The translations under genes were made by a program, and so were the position numbers. A DNA stretch of 64,000 nucleotides from GM7GCV1 sp965222065 (GTDB lineage: Bacteria > Pseudomonadota > Gammaproteobacteria > Pseudomonadales > GM7GCV1), in the NCBI GenBank assembly GCA_965222065.1, contig OZ244933.1, positions 1,798,001-1,862,000 of the forward strand. Direction: 5' to 3'. Below the pieces are notes generated by a model, which worked only from the letters and a program-made list of their open reading frames with translations, had not been told where the DNA came from and made no database searches. Below are positions 26,665-35,961 of this stretch, piece by piece. Positions within the stretch are counted from its first letter, which is position 1. Each line of letters opens with the position of its first letter.

Positions 26665-26684
26665 TTGTTTAGATGTATAAACAA
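26665..26684. promoter_or_regulatory. Second inverted repeat in the ect promoter region
   Basis: TTGTTTA-gatgta-TAAACAA has perfect 7-base arms and lies 27 bases before the ectA start. It could be a second regulator site or part of the leader. It is A+T rich, so chance is not excluded. Confidence 0.4.
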
Positions 26685-26710
26685 ATTAGTTAGGACACTT
26701 ATTTTTAAGC

Positions 26711-27208
26711 ATGAGTTCGGAGATAACGTTTCGTCATCCAGTGCTTGAAGATGGGATCGAAGTTTTCGATCTTATCGAGCGCTGCCCGCCACTGGATCAA
26801 AATTCCAGTTACTGTAATTTGCTTCAATGCAGCCACTTTGCTGATACCTGCGTAGCCGCCGAAATGGATGGCGATCTGGTAGGGTTTGTTTCCGGTTACC
26901 TTTTGCCTTCCGACCCTTCCACTCTTTTTGTATGGCAGGTTGCTGTGGATAGTCGTGCTCGAGGCAAGGGTCTGGCATCAAGGATGATTCTGCATCTTTT
27001 GTCACAGCCATCCTGCGACAAGGTGTCTCATATACATACAACTATCACTGAGGCCAATGAAGCCTCCTGGGCATTATTTCGCAGGCTCTCTGCGAAACTG
27101 GATTGCCAGATCAACTCCGAAATCCTGATGGATTGCGACCAGCATTTTAAAGGCCGCCATGCCTCGGAGTTTCTGGTGCATCTGGGCCCCTTTGAATTAA
27201 CCGCTTAA
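26711..27208 (+). CDS. ectA: L-2,4-diaminobutyrate N-gamma-acetyltransferase
   Basis: A 165-residue GNAT enzyme, second step of ectoine synthesis, moving acetyl from acetyl-CoA to diaminobutyrate. Seen: YCNLLQCSHFADTCV near residue 38, FVWQVAVDSRARGKGLASRM with the acetyl-CoA loop RGKGLA, and TTITEANEASWALF, all typical of EctA. First gene of ectABC-ask; ectB follows after 37 bases. Transcription is probably set by EctR and salt. Confidence 0.95.
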   Translation: MSSEITFRHPVLEDGIEVFDLIERCPPLDQNSSYCNLLQCSHFADTCVAAEMDGDLVGFVSGYLLPSDPSTLFVWQVAVDSRARGKGLASRMILHLLSQPSCDKVSHIHTTITEANEASWALFRRLSAKLDCQINSEILMDCDQHFKGRHASEFLVHLGPFELTA

Positions 27209-27245
27209 TACTTTTTAACTCACCAACCAGGAAGAGTTCACTGCT

Positions 27246-28547
27246 ATGAAAATTTTCGACGAAATTGAATCAGAAGTTCAGAGTTACGCGCGTTCATTTC
27301 CGCGTATTTTTACCCGGGCCAAGGGCGAATTTATGTGGGATGAAGATGGCAACCAGTACCTCGACTTCCTCGCTGGCGCCGGCACACTTAACTACGGGCA
27401 CAACAACCCTGCATTCAAGCCTGCGCTGCTTGAATATATTGAAAATGACGGGGTGACTCACGGTCTCGACCTGCACACCCGTGCCAAAGGTGAGTTTCTT
27501 GAGGCGTTTAATGAAAACATCCTCAAGCCACGAAATATGGAATATGTGGTGATGTTTACCGGTCCAACAGGTACCAATGCCGTTGAAGCAGCCATGAAAG
27601 TGGCTCGCAATGTGACTGGCCAGCAAAACATCGTGACCTTTACCAATGGCTTTCACGGCGTAACCCTGGGTGCCCTTGCTGCTACGGGTAACTCGCATCA
27701 CCGCGATGCGGCGGGTGTGAGCCTGAATGGGATTCACCGTATGCCATATGATGGCTACCTGGGTGAAGGAATTGACACCACTGCCTATCTGGACAAGGTG
27801 CTGAGCGATTCCAGCAGCGGGATCAACTCGCCTGCCGGTGTCATTGTGGAATGTGTCCAGGGTGAGGGCGGCATTAATGTGGCCAGCGCCGAATGGCTGC
27901 GCAACTTGCAAAAAGTCTGCAGAAAGCACGGTGTTCTTTTCATTATTGACGATATCCAGTCAGGCTGCGGTCGAACAGGTGACTTTTTCGCGTTTGAGGA
28001 AGCGGGCCTTGATCCGGATATTATTACCATCTCCAAGTCACTGGGCGGTTATGGTTTGCCTTTTGCTGTGGTTTTAATCAAGCCTGAATATGACCAGTGG
28101 AAGCCCGGTGAGCACAACGGCACATTCCGTGGTAACAACCTGGCGTTCGTTACTGCCAAGGCTGCACTGGACACCTACTGGTCTGATGATACGTTTTCGA
28201 AAGAGATTAAACGTAAAGGCGAATACATCACCGAGCGACTGAACAAAATTGTTGAGAAACATGGCGAAGGTAATTTTACGGCTCGCGGAAGAGGCATGTT
28301 CCAGGGCATTAACTGTGTCAACGGGGAAATTGCCGGCAAGATTACTCATCGAGCCTTTACCAAGGGACTGATTATTGAGACAAGCGGTGCCGACGATCAC
28401 GTGGTCAAGCTGCTTTGCCCTCTGATTATCAGTGACGAAAACCTGAAGAAGGGTATTGATATCCTCGAGGAATCGGTGGCTGAAGTTTGTGCCAAGGAAG
28501 GTGAAATTCCCGAAGAGGAAACCTACTCCGACGCAGGTGGCTTTTAA
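27246..28547 (+). CDS. ectB: L-2,4-diaminobutyrate:2-oxoglutarate transaminase
   Basis: A 433-residue PLP-dependent class III aminotransferase, first step of ectoine synthesis: aspartate semialdehyde plus glutamate to diaminobutyrate. Seen: the glycine motif FTGPTGTNAVEAAMKVAR, the Asp in FIIDDIQSGCGRTG, and the PLP lysine Lys264 in TISKSLGGYGLP. Length is typical. A ribosome site AGGAAGAG precedes the start. Operon position is between ectA and ectC. Confidence 0.96.
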   Translation: MKIFDEIESEVQSYARSFPRIFTRAKGEFMWDEDGNQYLDFLAGAGTLNYGHNNPAFKPALLEYIENDGVTHGLDLHTRAKGEFLEAFNENILKPRNMEYVVMFTGPTGTNAVEAAMKVARNVTGQQNIVTFTNGFHGVTLGALAATGNSHHRDAAGVSLNGIHRMPYDGYLGEGIDTTAYLDKVLSDSSSGINSPAGVIVECVQGEGGINVASAEWLRNLQKVCRKHGVLFIIDDIQSGCGRTGDFFAFEEAGLDPDIITISKSLGGYGLPFAVVLIKPEYDQWKPGEHNGTFRGNNLAFVTAKAALDTYWSDDTFSKEIKRKGEYITERLNKIVEKHGEGNFTARGRGMFQGINCVNGEIAGKITHRAFTKGLIIETSGADDHVVKLLCPLIISDENLKKGIDILEESVAEVCAKEGEIPEEETYSDAGGF

Positions 28548-28604
28548 TCAATGCCTTATTGGCGCAAGACATAAAACCATTCAATTTTAACCTTAGAGAT
28601 TTTT

Positions 28605-29012
28605 ATGATTGTTAGAACTCTTGAAGAAGCGGCTAATTCCGGGCGGAAAATTGTCTCCCCGGTAGGCAATTGGGACAGTGTTCGCATGCTGTTGAAAGAT
28701 GACCAAATGGGTTTTTCTTTCCATATCACCACTATTTACAAAGGTGCCGATTTCCAGATGCACTACCAGAACCATCTGGAGTCCGTGTACTGCATGTCGG
28801 GACGTGGTGAGGTAGAGACGCTTGAAGATGGCAAGGTTTATCCCATCGAGGCAGGCACTCTTTATATCCTCGACAAGAACGACAAGCACATCTTGCGTGC
28901 CTTTGAAGAGATGAAAATGGCCTGTGTATTTAATCCGCCACTTAACGGCAAGGAAGTACATAACAGTGAAGGAGCTTACGAGCTCTACGCTGAAGCCATT
29001 GAGCAATCATAA
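28605..29012 (+). CDS. ectC: L-ectoine synthase
   Basis: A 135-residue cupin enzyme that closes N-gamma-acetyl-diaminobutyrate to ectoine. The start MIVRTLEEA, the metal-binding segment NHLESVYCMSGRGEVE and the KHILRAFEEMKMACVFNPPL tail are those of EctC. No hydroxylase ectD is present in the window, so hydroxyectoine is not indicated. ask follows after 35 bases. Confidence 0.96.
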   Translation: MIVRTLEEAANSGRKIVSPVGNWDSVRMLLKDDQMGFSFHITTIYKGADFQMHYQNHLESVYCMSGRGEVETLEDGKVYPIEAGTLYILDKNDKHILRAFEEMKMACVFNPPLNGKEVHNSEGAYELYAEAIEQS

Positions 29013-29047
29013 GAAACCACCAATCGAGAGGAAGCAAGGGTAAGAAT

Positions 29048-30484
29048 ATGGCTACGCACACGGTAGAGAAAATTGGCGGAACGTCGATGAGTGACTACCA
29101 GTCCGTAAGGGACAATATTGTTTTGGGTGCCGGCTCTGAGCCGTACAAGCGAATGTTTGTGGTTTCTGCCTATGGCGGGATTACCAACGAGCTGCTTGAG
29201 CACAAGAAGAGCGGAAACCCCGGCGTCTACGCCATGTTTGCCAATGCCGTGGAAGACGATGATTGGCTAAAAAAATTCGATTCGCTGGTAAAGGATCTGC
29301 ACAAGATCAATAAGTCCCTTTTCGGTAAGGGGCCGGAGCTGGAAGAGGCCAACCAGTTTATCGATGAGCGTTTAAGTGAAGCACGCCAATGTCTCCTGGA
29401 CCTCCAGAGCCTGTGTCAGCACGGACACTTTGCACTGGAAATCCACCTGGCAACCGTACGTGAAATGCTTGCCAGTCTGGGCGAAGCTCACAGTGCCTGG
29501 AATATGGCCCGGTTACTTCAGCGAGATGGCATTAACGCCCGCTTTGTGGATTTAACCGGCTGGAGTGATGACAAGCACATCTCACTGGATGAGCGCATCA
29601 GTCAGGAGCTCAAAGGCCTGAAGGTGACAAAGGAATTACCGATTGTGACAGGTTATGCGCATACACAGCAGGGACTGATGTCCAGCTTTGATCGTGGTTA
29701 CAGTGAAATGACATTTAGTCGCCTGGCGGTTCTCAGTGGTGCCAAAGAGGCCATTATCCACAAGGAGTTTCACCTGAGCAGTGCGGATCCCCGTGTCGTT
29801 GGTGAAGACAATGCCGTGCCCATTGGGCGTACCAACTTTGATGTGGCAGACCAGTTGGCCAATCTCGGTATGGAGGCTATTCATCCCAAGGCGGCCAAGG
29901 GGCTGCGTCAAAATGAGATTCCGTTGAGGATCAAGAATACATTTGAACCCGAGCATGCCGGAACACTGATTACTGGAGATTATGTAAGCAACACTCCATG
30001 CGTGGAAATTATTGCCGGCTGTAAAGGTGTCTTTGCCCTGGAAGTATTCGATCAGGATATGGCCGGACAATTCTTTGACTACGAGCGCAAGATTCTCTCG
30101 CAGATCGAGCGTTTTCGTGCCGACGTGGTATCCAAAGACATCAATGCCAATACCATCACTCATTACTTGTCGACCAACCTGAAAACAGTCAAACGAATTC
30201 GGGTGGCGTTAAAAGAGGTATTTCCTGAAGCGGAAATTGACCAAAAGAAAGTGGCGATTGTTTCTGCCATCGGTAGTGACATGCAAGTGCCGGGTATCCT
30301 GGCTAAAACGGTCAGGTCTGTCGCCGACAGGGACATCAGTGTTCTTGCCGTCCACCAGTCCATGCGTCAGGTCGATATGCAGTTTGTTGTCAATGAATCG
30401 GATTACGAAGAGACCGTCCGGGGACTGCATGCCGCACTGGTTGAGGTTCATGACCACGGCAGGGCAATATGTCTGGCTTCATGA
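29048..30484 (+). CDS. ask: Ectoine-type aspartate kinase
   Basis: A 478-residue aspartokinase that supplies aspartyl phosphate for ectoine. It begins VEKIGGTSMSDY, in place of the usual KFGGTSV, has the catalytic kinase region and two C-terminal ACT domains (about residues 330-478). Ask_Ect enzymes placed after ectC are known to be a specialised form that escapes lysine/threonine feedback; that property is inferred from the lineage. The stop overlaps the next gene start (ATGA). Confidence 0.93.
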   Translation: MATHTVEKIGGTSMSDYQSVRDNIVLGAGSEPYKRMFVVSAYGGITNELLEHKKSGNPGVYAMFANAVEDDDWLKKFDSLVKDLHKINKSLFGKGPELEEANQFIDERLSEARQCLLDLQSLCQHGHFALEIHLATVREMLASLGEAHSAWNMARLLQRDGINARFVDLTGWSDDKHISLDERISQELKGLKVTKELPIVTGYAHTQQGLMSSFDRGYSEMTFSRLAVLSGAKEAIIHKEFHLSSADPRVVGEDNAVPIGRTNFDVADQLANLGMEAIHPKAAKGLRQNEIPLRIKNTFEPEHAGTLITGDYVSNTPCVEIIAGCKGVFALEVFDQDMAGQFFDYERKILSQIERFRADVVSKDINANTITHYLSTNLKTVKRIRVALKEVFPEAEIDQKKVAIVSAIGSDMQVPGILAKTVRSVADRDISVLAVHQSMRQVDMQFVVNESDYEETVRGLHAALVEVHDHGRAICLAS

Positions 30485-31380
30485 CGAGGGCGATTGGCTC
30501 ACTGGGATACTTGCCGGTTTTGCTGCTCTGGTGTCTCTCCTGTGCCGTGCTGGCCCAGGAGGATCCGGATGCCACAAACGTGCAACAGTTCGAAGAGGAA
30601 ATTGCCCAGCTGGAAGAGCCTCTATACAACCCCTTTGTCGAGCGCTATGTCCTTGATGAACTCAAGCAACTGCGTGTTGAGCAGGCACAAACCAAAAATG
30701 AACTGCTGCAGCAAATCTTTGATCGCGAACACCAGTCGGTAGATCGAGCTGTTGCCTACGCCACGGATACGGTGACTTATTTCTTCTACCTGATCGCTGC
30801 AGCCACTTCGGTGCTGGTTCTGGTTGGCTGGACGTCTATTCGGGATATCAAGGACCGGGTTCATACTGCCGCAGACGAGGAAGTGTCCAAACTGGTCAGT
30901 GAATACGAGCGACGACTCGAATTCATTGAGAGTCAGCTACAACAAAAAACCCAGCACATTGAAGAAAACCGGGAAGAAATTGAGCTGACCCAGGAAATTC
31001 AGGGTCTCTGGCTGAGAGCGCAGCAAGAGAGTTCTCCAGGGACAAGGATCCGAATCTATGACCAGATTCTTAAACTACGCAAAGATGACAGTGAGGCCCT
31101 TACATTCAAGGCAGATGCTGTTCTTGAATTACATGAGCCCCAATGGGCGATTAATCTTTGCCTGGAAGTGTTGAACCTGGATCCCGGTAACGCTCATGCG
31201 CTTTATCAAATGGCCTGTGCCAACGCGATGCTCGGGCGCAATGATGAGGCCATAGCCTATCTCAAGAGAGCGATTGAGCAGAATGAGTCCTATGCCGCTG
31301 ATGCTGCGAGAGATCCGGCGTTTGAGTCCTTGCGAGGCCTGGACGACTTCCAGACCCTGGATGACGAGACGAACAAATAA
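30481..31380 (+). CDS. Membrane-anchored coiled-coil TPR protein downstream of ask
   Basis: The ATG at 30481 overlaps the ask stop, giving 299 residues. It has a signal peptide (to LAQE, about residue 26), a periplasmic stretch, one membrane helix at about 100-118, a charged coiled coil at about 130-175 and tetratricopeptide repeats from about 176 to 280 (LKLRKDDSEALTFKAD, LDPGNAHALYQMACANAM). I do not recognise a named family. Coupling to ask suggests co-expression with ectoine genes. It could be a scaffold or osmosensing accessory for the pathway or for the symporter after it; this is inference. Confidence 0.7.
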   Translation: MTRAIGSLGYLPVLLLWCLSCAVLAQEDPDATNVQQFEEEIAQLEEPLYNPFVERYVLDELKQLRVEQAQTKNELLQQIFDREHQSVDRAVAYATDTVTYFFYLIAAATSVLVLVGWTSIRDIKDRVHTAADEEVSKLVSEYERRLEFIESQLQQKTQHIEENREEIELTQEIQGLWLRAQQESSPGTRIRIYDQILKLRKDDSEALTFKADAVLELHEPQWAINLCLEVLNLDPGNAHALYQMACANAMLGRNDEAIAYLKRAIEQNESYAADAARDPAFESLRGLDDFQTLDDETNK

Positions 31381-31398
31381 TAATTACCTGACAATCCT

Positions 31399-32844
31399 AT
31401 GCTGCTTTCTTTCTTGTTTTTCCTGTTGTTGTTTGCGTCTGTTGGTATTTCATCAGCCTGGAAGAGCCGGGGAACAAAGCAGGATTACTACATAGCAAGT
31501 GGTGCGGTTAAGCCCTGGCTGGTCGGGCTTTCCGCGGTAGCGACCAATAATAGCGGTTACATGTTTATTGGGGTCATTGGCTACACCTACGCCACTGGCC
31601 TGGCCTCAATATGGCTCATGATTGGCTGGATCACTGGCGATTTCCTGGCTTCCCTGTATGTGCATCGACGCCTCAATCGAGCGACCACCATGAGTGGCGA
31701 AGTAAGCTATCCCGGTGTGTTGAGTAACTGGTATGGACAAGAGCATATCCTGCTGCAACGACTGGCGGGCCTGATATCCCTGGCCTTCCTGTTTACCTAT
31801 GCCGGTGCCCAGCTGGTTGCTGGAAGCAAGGCATTAAACGTATTGCTTGACCTGCCTTTTTGGGCGGGTGCTGTCGTCGCGGCCATTCTCATCGGTGCCT
31901 ATTGTCTGGCAGGGGGCATTCGCGCCTCAATATGGACAGATGCCGCCCAATCCATCGTGATGATTGGTGCCATGTCGACGCTACTGTTCGTCGCGGTATT
32001 TCATCTTGGCGGCCCGACAGCAGCAGTCGAGGAAATGGGTAAAATTGAGGGGTTCCTTGACTGGTTTCCCAAAGAGTTGGCGCTGCCCGGTCTGGCAGGA
32101 GGACTGCTCTTCATCCTCGGCTGGCTTTTTGCCGGTATGTCCGTCATTGGGCAACCACATGTGATGGTGCGGTTTATGTCCCTGGACGACACCAAAAACA
32201 TGCGCCGTGCCAAGCTCTGGTATTACCTTTGGTTTACCTTCTTCTATGCAGCGGCAACCGCCGTGGGCATGCTGTCACGCGTGTATTTGGTCGGCAGTGA
32301 TTTTGATGCAGAGCTGGCCTTGCCCATGCTGGCTCTGGAAATAATGCCCGAGTTCTTTGTTGGTGTGATCCTGGCCGGTGTCTTTGCCGCGACCATGTCC
32401 ACCGCCGATTCCCTGATACTCAGCTGTTCGGCGGCAATCACCCATGACATCCTGCCGCACAAAAATGAGAAAACCTGGATTCTAAAGGTAACGACAGTGT
32501 TGATCACTCTTGTCGCCCTGGGCTTGGCCTTGCTGAATAACCAGAGTGTTTTCAATATGGTCATTATGTCCTGGTCAGGTCTGGCCAGTGCGTTTGCCCC
32601 GCTATTAATTGTGCTTTGCCTGGGGGCAAGGCCCAAAGAAAAACATGCCATTGCTGCCATGATCATCGGCTTTATGGTCGCCTTATTCTGGCGCCTGATG
32701 GGCTGGCACGCCCTTGTCTACGAAGGTCTGCCGGGAATAATTGCCGGCTTCCTGATCCTGGTGGCTTTGCCATCTATCCGCAAGGAAATACGCCAGAACC
32801 ACCAGTTGTTTCAGGGCAGTACAGCCGAAAGCGGCAAGCGTTAG
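31399..32844 (+). CDS. Sodium:solute symporter (SSS family)
   Basis: A 481-residue protein with about 13 membrane helices of the SSS family. Seen: SRGTKQDYYIASGAVKPWLVGLSAVATNNSG near the start, the AGGIRASIWTDAAQS signature (here CLAGGIRASIWTDAAQSI) and AATMSTADSLILSCSAA, which carries the sodium-site serines. The nearest well-known type is PutP-like. It starts 18 bases after the TPR gene, in the same direction as ectABC-ask, so uptake of a compatible solute such as proline or ectoine is a reasonable guess. Its stop overlaps the stop of the convergent pump gene. Confidence 0.85.
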   Translation: MLLSFLFFLLLFASVGISSAWKSRGTKQDYYIASGAVKPWLVGLSAVATNNSGYMFIGVIGYTYATGLASIWLMIGWITGDFLASLYVHRRLNRATTMSGEVSYPGVLSNWYGQEHILLQRLAGLISLAFLFTYAGAQLVAGSKALNVLLDLPFWAGAVVAAILIGAYCLAGGIRASIWTDAAQSIVMIGAMSTLLFVAVFHLGGPTAAVEEMGKIEGFLDWFPKELALPGLAGGLLFILGWLFAGMSVIGQPHVMVRFMSLDDTKNMRRAKLWYYLWFTFFYAAATAVGMLSRVYLVGSDFDAELALPMLALEIMPEFFVGVILAGVFAATMSTADSLILSCSAAITHDILPHKNEKTWILKVTTVLITLVALGLALLNNQSVFNMVIMSWSGLASAFAPLLIVLCLGARPKEKHAIAAMIIGFMVALFWRLMGWHALVYEGLPGIIAGFLILVALPSIRKEIRQNHQLFQGSTAESGKR

Positions 32845-35800
32845 CTTTCCTTCCGCTTCCCAAAGATCCAGTCTGATAGCTTTACCACCAGCACAAAGAA
32901 CAGGGGAACAAAGAAGATCGCCAAAAAGGTGGCGCTCAGCATCCCGCCCATCACACCGGTACCAATGGCCTGCCGACTCAGGGCACCTGCGCCAGTGCTG
33001 ATAGCCAGTGGTAATACCCCTAGAGTAAATGCCATGGACGTCATAATAATCGGGCGCAAACGAATTCGTGCTGCCTCGATGGTTGCTTCCACCAGATCCA
33101 TGCCCTGATCGCGCATACTCTTGGCAAATTCAACAATCAAAATAGCGTTTTTGGCAGACAGGCCTACCGTTGTTAGCAGGGCGACCTGGAAGTAGACGTC
33201 ATTGCCAATACCCCGAAGTGTAACGGCCAGCACGGCACCCAGAATGCCAAGGGGAACAACCAGCATGACGGAGATGGGGATAGACCAGCTCTCGTACAGG
33301 GCGGCAAGGCAAAGAAAGACAACCAACAGGGAAAGCGCGTACAACAGGGTCGATTGGGATCCCGCCACTTGCTCCTGGTAAGACGTACCTGACCACTCAA
33401 TGCCAAATCCTTCCGGCAGTTGGCCCGCAATTTCTTCAATGGCATCCATGGCGTCGCCACTACTGTATCCGGGTGCTGCCTGTCCCTGGATATTTCTGGC
33501 GGGTATTCCGTTAAAGCGCTCGAGTCGCGGCGATCCATAATCCCAATAGCTTGAGGAAAACGCGTTAAAGGGCACCATTTCTCCCTGGTTGTTGCGTACG
33601 TATAGCTGGTCCAGATCGCTGGGCAACATGCGGTAGGGTGCTTCATTTTGCACGAAAACCCGTTTTACCCGGCCCCGGTCAATAAAATCATTGACGTAGG
33701 TAGATCCCCAGGCGGTACCCAGTGCGGCGTTGACCGACGCAATATCAATACCAAGGGTTTTGACCTTTTCGTAGTCGATATCAATATGGAACGTCGGAAC
33801 ATCTTCCATGCCGTTGGGGCGAACCCCCGTCAAACGTTCATCCTGGGAAGCCATCCCCAGTAACTGGTTGCGTGCATTTAGCAGGGCCTCATGGCCCTGG
33901 TTGCCGCGATCCTGCAACATCACATCAAAGCCTGAGGCTGTACCCAGCTCCGGTATTGGTGGCAACTGGATGGGGAAGATCATGGCCTCCTGGATTTGGC
34001 TGAAGGCACCGGCGGCTCTGCCCATGGTTGCTTCCATGGATAACTCGGGAGATTGACGTTCATCCCAGTGCTTTAGTTTGACAAACGCCATGCCCATATT
34101 CTGACCCTGTCCGGCAAAGCTGAATCCGCTGACGGTAAAATAGGCTTCTACGGCTTCGTCCTGGGAGTAATGTGCCTCTAGCTGGTCAAGCACTTCCAGG
34201 GTCCTTTCCTGGGTCGCGCCGGCAGGCAGCTGCACCAGGGTCAGGAAAATGCCCTGGTCTTCATTGGGCAGAAGTGAGCTGGGCAAACGGGCAAACAGAA
34301 TAACCAGGACACCCAGCATGGCTGTGTAAACCAAAAGGGTCCGAAGGGGCCGCTTGAGAATCTTGCCTACACGTCCGATAAAACGGTCAGTCGATTTGTC
34401 GAACATGCGGTTGAACCAGCCAAAAAAGCCTTTCTGGTGAGTTAGCTCGCCCTGTTTGGCAGGTTTTAACAGGCTGGCACAAAGTGCCGGGGACAATGTC
34501 AGTGCAACCAGTACTGATAGCGCCATGGCGGAAACAATGGTCAGCGAGAACTGACGATAGATTGCACCTGTCGCCCCGCCAAAAAATGCCATGGGGACGA
34601 ACACGGCAGACAGAACCAGGGCAATACCAATTAAGGCGCCGGTAATTTGTCCCATGGATTTACGGGTGGCTTCACGCGGGGGCAGGCCGTCCTCATCCAT
34701 GACACGTTCAACGTTTTCCACCACGACAATGGCATCGTCAACCAGCAGGCCGATCGCCAGAACCAGCCCGAACATGGTCAGTGTGTTGATGGAAAACCCG
34801 GCAACCGCCATGACGCCAAAGGTTCCCAGCAGCACCACGGGTACGGCAATGGTGGGAATGAGCGTGGCCCGGAAGTTGCCGAGAAACAGGTACATCACCA
34901 GAAATACCAGCACCACCGCCTCGATTAATGTGTGCACCACCTCCTCAATGGAGATTCGTACAAACGGCGTAGTGTCATAGGGATAAACAATTTGCAGGTC
35001 ACTGGGGAAGAACTCTTCCAGTTCGGCAATTCGTTCCCGGACACTTTGGGCTGTTTCCAGTGCATTGGCACCACTGGCCAGCTGAATGGCCATACCCGAC
35101 GCGGGGTTGCCTTTATAAAAGGCCATCGACGAGTAGTTCTCGGAGCCCAGCTCGATACGGGCCACATCACTTAGCCTTACTTGTGAGCCGTCGCTGTTTA
35201 CTTTTAACAGTATATTTTCAAACTGCTCTGTATTCTCGAAACGCGTCTGGGCCAGCACGGTCGCCGTGAGCTGTTGACCTTCAACGGCGGGTAACCCACC
35301 GATCTGGCCCACAGCAATCTGGTTATTCTGGGCAGAGATTGCCGCCGTGACGTCATTGGGCGTCAGCGAAAATGCAGCAAGTTTTTCCGGCTGCAACCAG
35401 ATACGCATGGCGTACTGGGCGCCAAAAACCTGCACGTTGCCGACACCCTGTGTCCGGCTGAGCGTATCGCGCAACTGGCTGTAGGCGTAATCCGACAGGT
35501 CTTCCCGGGACATCAGGCCCGTTTCCGATACCAGGCCGACCACCATCAGGAAGTTGCGGTTCGCCTTGTTAACGGTGACACCCTGTTGCAACACAGGCTG
35601 GGGCAGGAGTGGTTCGGCCTGGGAGACTTTGTTTTGCACCTGAACCTGCGCCACGTCCGGGTCGGTGCCGGGTGAAAAGGTCAGATTCACTGTGGCGTTG
35701 CCGAAGCTGTCGCTCTGGGAAGAAATATAAATCAGGTTATCGATGCCCGTCATATTCTGCTCGATAATCTGGGTCACACTGTCTTCCACTGTGCTGGCTG

Positions 35801-35957
35801 CAGCACCGGGATAGCGCGCGGAAACACTGATTGCGGGCGGAGCGATGCTTGGATATTGCTGTACCGGCAATTGCACGATAGACAGCACGCCCGCCAACAT
35901 AATAATGATCGCGATCACCCAGGCAAAAATTGGGCGATCAATAAAAAATCTGGCCAT
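32841..35957 (-). CDS. RND multidrug efflux pump, AcrB/MexB type
   Basis: A 1038-residue hydrophobe/amphiphile RND pump beginning MARFFIDRPIFAWVIA. Proton-relay residues Asp407 and Asp408 lie in GLLVDDAIVVVENVERVM at the same numbers as in AcrB. The periplasmic pore and docking domains are complete with no frameshift. The partner adaptor gene follows on its 5' side but has lost its beginning, and no outer-membrane channel gene is adjacent. The stop overlaps the convergent symporter stop in the four bases TTAG. Confidence 0.93.
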   Translation of the reverse strand: MARFFIDRPIFAWVIAIIIMLAGVLSIVQLPVQQYPSIAPPAISVSARYPGAAASTVEDSVTQIIEQNMTGIDNLIYISSQSDSFGNATVNLTFSPGTDPDVAQVQVQNKVSQAEPLLPQPVLQQGVTVNKANRNFLMVVGLVSETGLMSREDLSDYAYSQLRDTLSRTQGVGNVQVFGAQYAMRIWLQPEKLAAFSLTPNDVTAAISAQNNQIAVGQIGGLPAVEGQQLTATVLAQTRFENTEQFENILLKVNSDGSQVRLSDVARIELGSENYSSMAFYKGNPASGMAIQLASGANALETAQSVRERIAELEEFFPSDLQIVYPYDTTPFVRISIEEVVHTLIEAVVLVFLVMYLFLGNFRATLIPTIAVPVVLLGTFGVMAVAGFSINTLTMFGLVLAIGLLVDDAIVVVENVERVMDEDGLPPREATRKSMGQITGALIGIALVLSAVFVPMAFFGGATGAIYRQFSLTIVSAMALSVLVALTLSPALCASLLKPAKQGELTHQKGFFGWFNRMFDKSTDRFIGRVGKILKRPLRTLLVYTAMLGVLVILFARLPSSLLPNEDQGIFLTLVQLPAGATQERTLEVLDQLEAHYSQDEAVEAYFTVSGFSFAGQGQNMGMAFVKLKHWDERQSPELSMEATMGRAAGAFSQIQEAMIFPIQLPPIPELGTASGFDVMLQDRGNQGHEALLNARNQLLGMASQDERLTGVRPNGMEDVPTFHIDIDYEKVKTLGIDIASVNAALGTAWGSTYVNDFIDRGRVKRVFVQNEAPYRMLPSDLDQLYVRNNQGEMVPFNAFSSSYWDYGSPRLERFNGIPARNIQGQAAPGYSSGDAMDAIEEIAGQLPEGFGIEWSGTSYQEQVAGSQSTLLYALSLLVVFLCLAALYESWSIPISVMLVVPLGILGAVLAVTLRGIGNDVYFQVALLTTVGLSAKNAILIVEFAKSMRDQGMDLVEATIEAARIRLRPIIMTSMAFTLGVLPLAISTGAGALSRQAIGTGVMGGMLSATFLAIFFVPLFFVLVVKLSDWIFGKRKES

Positions 35958-35961
35958 GGGG

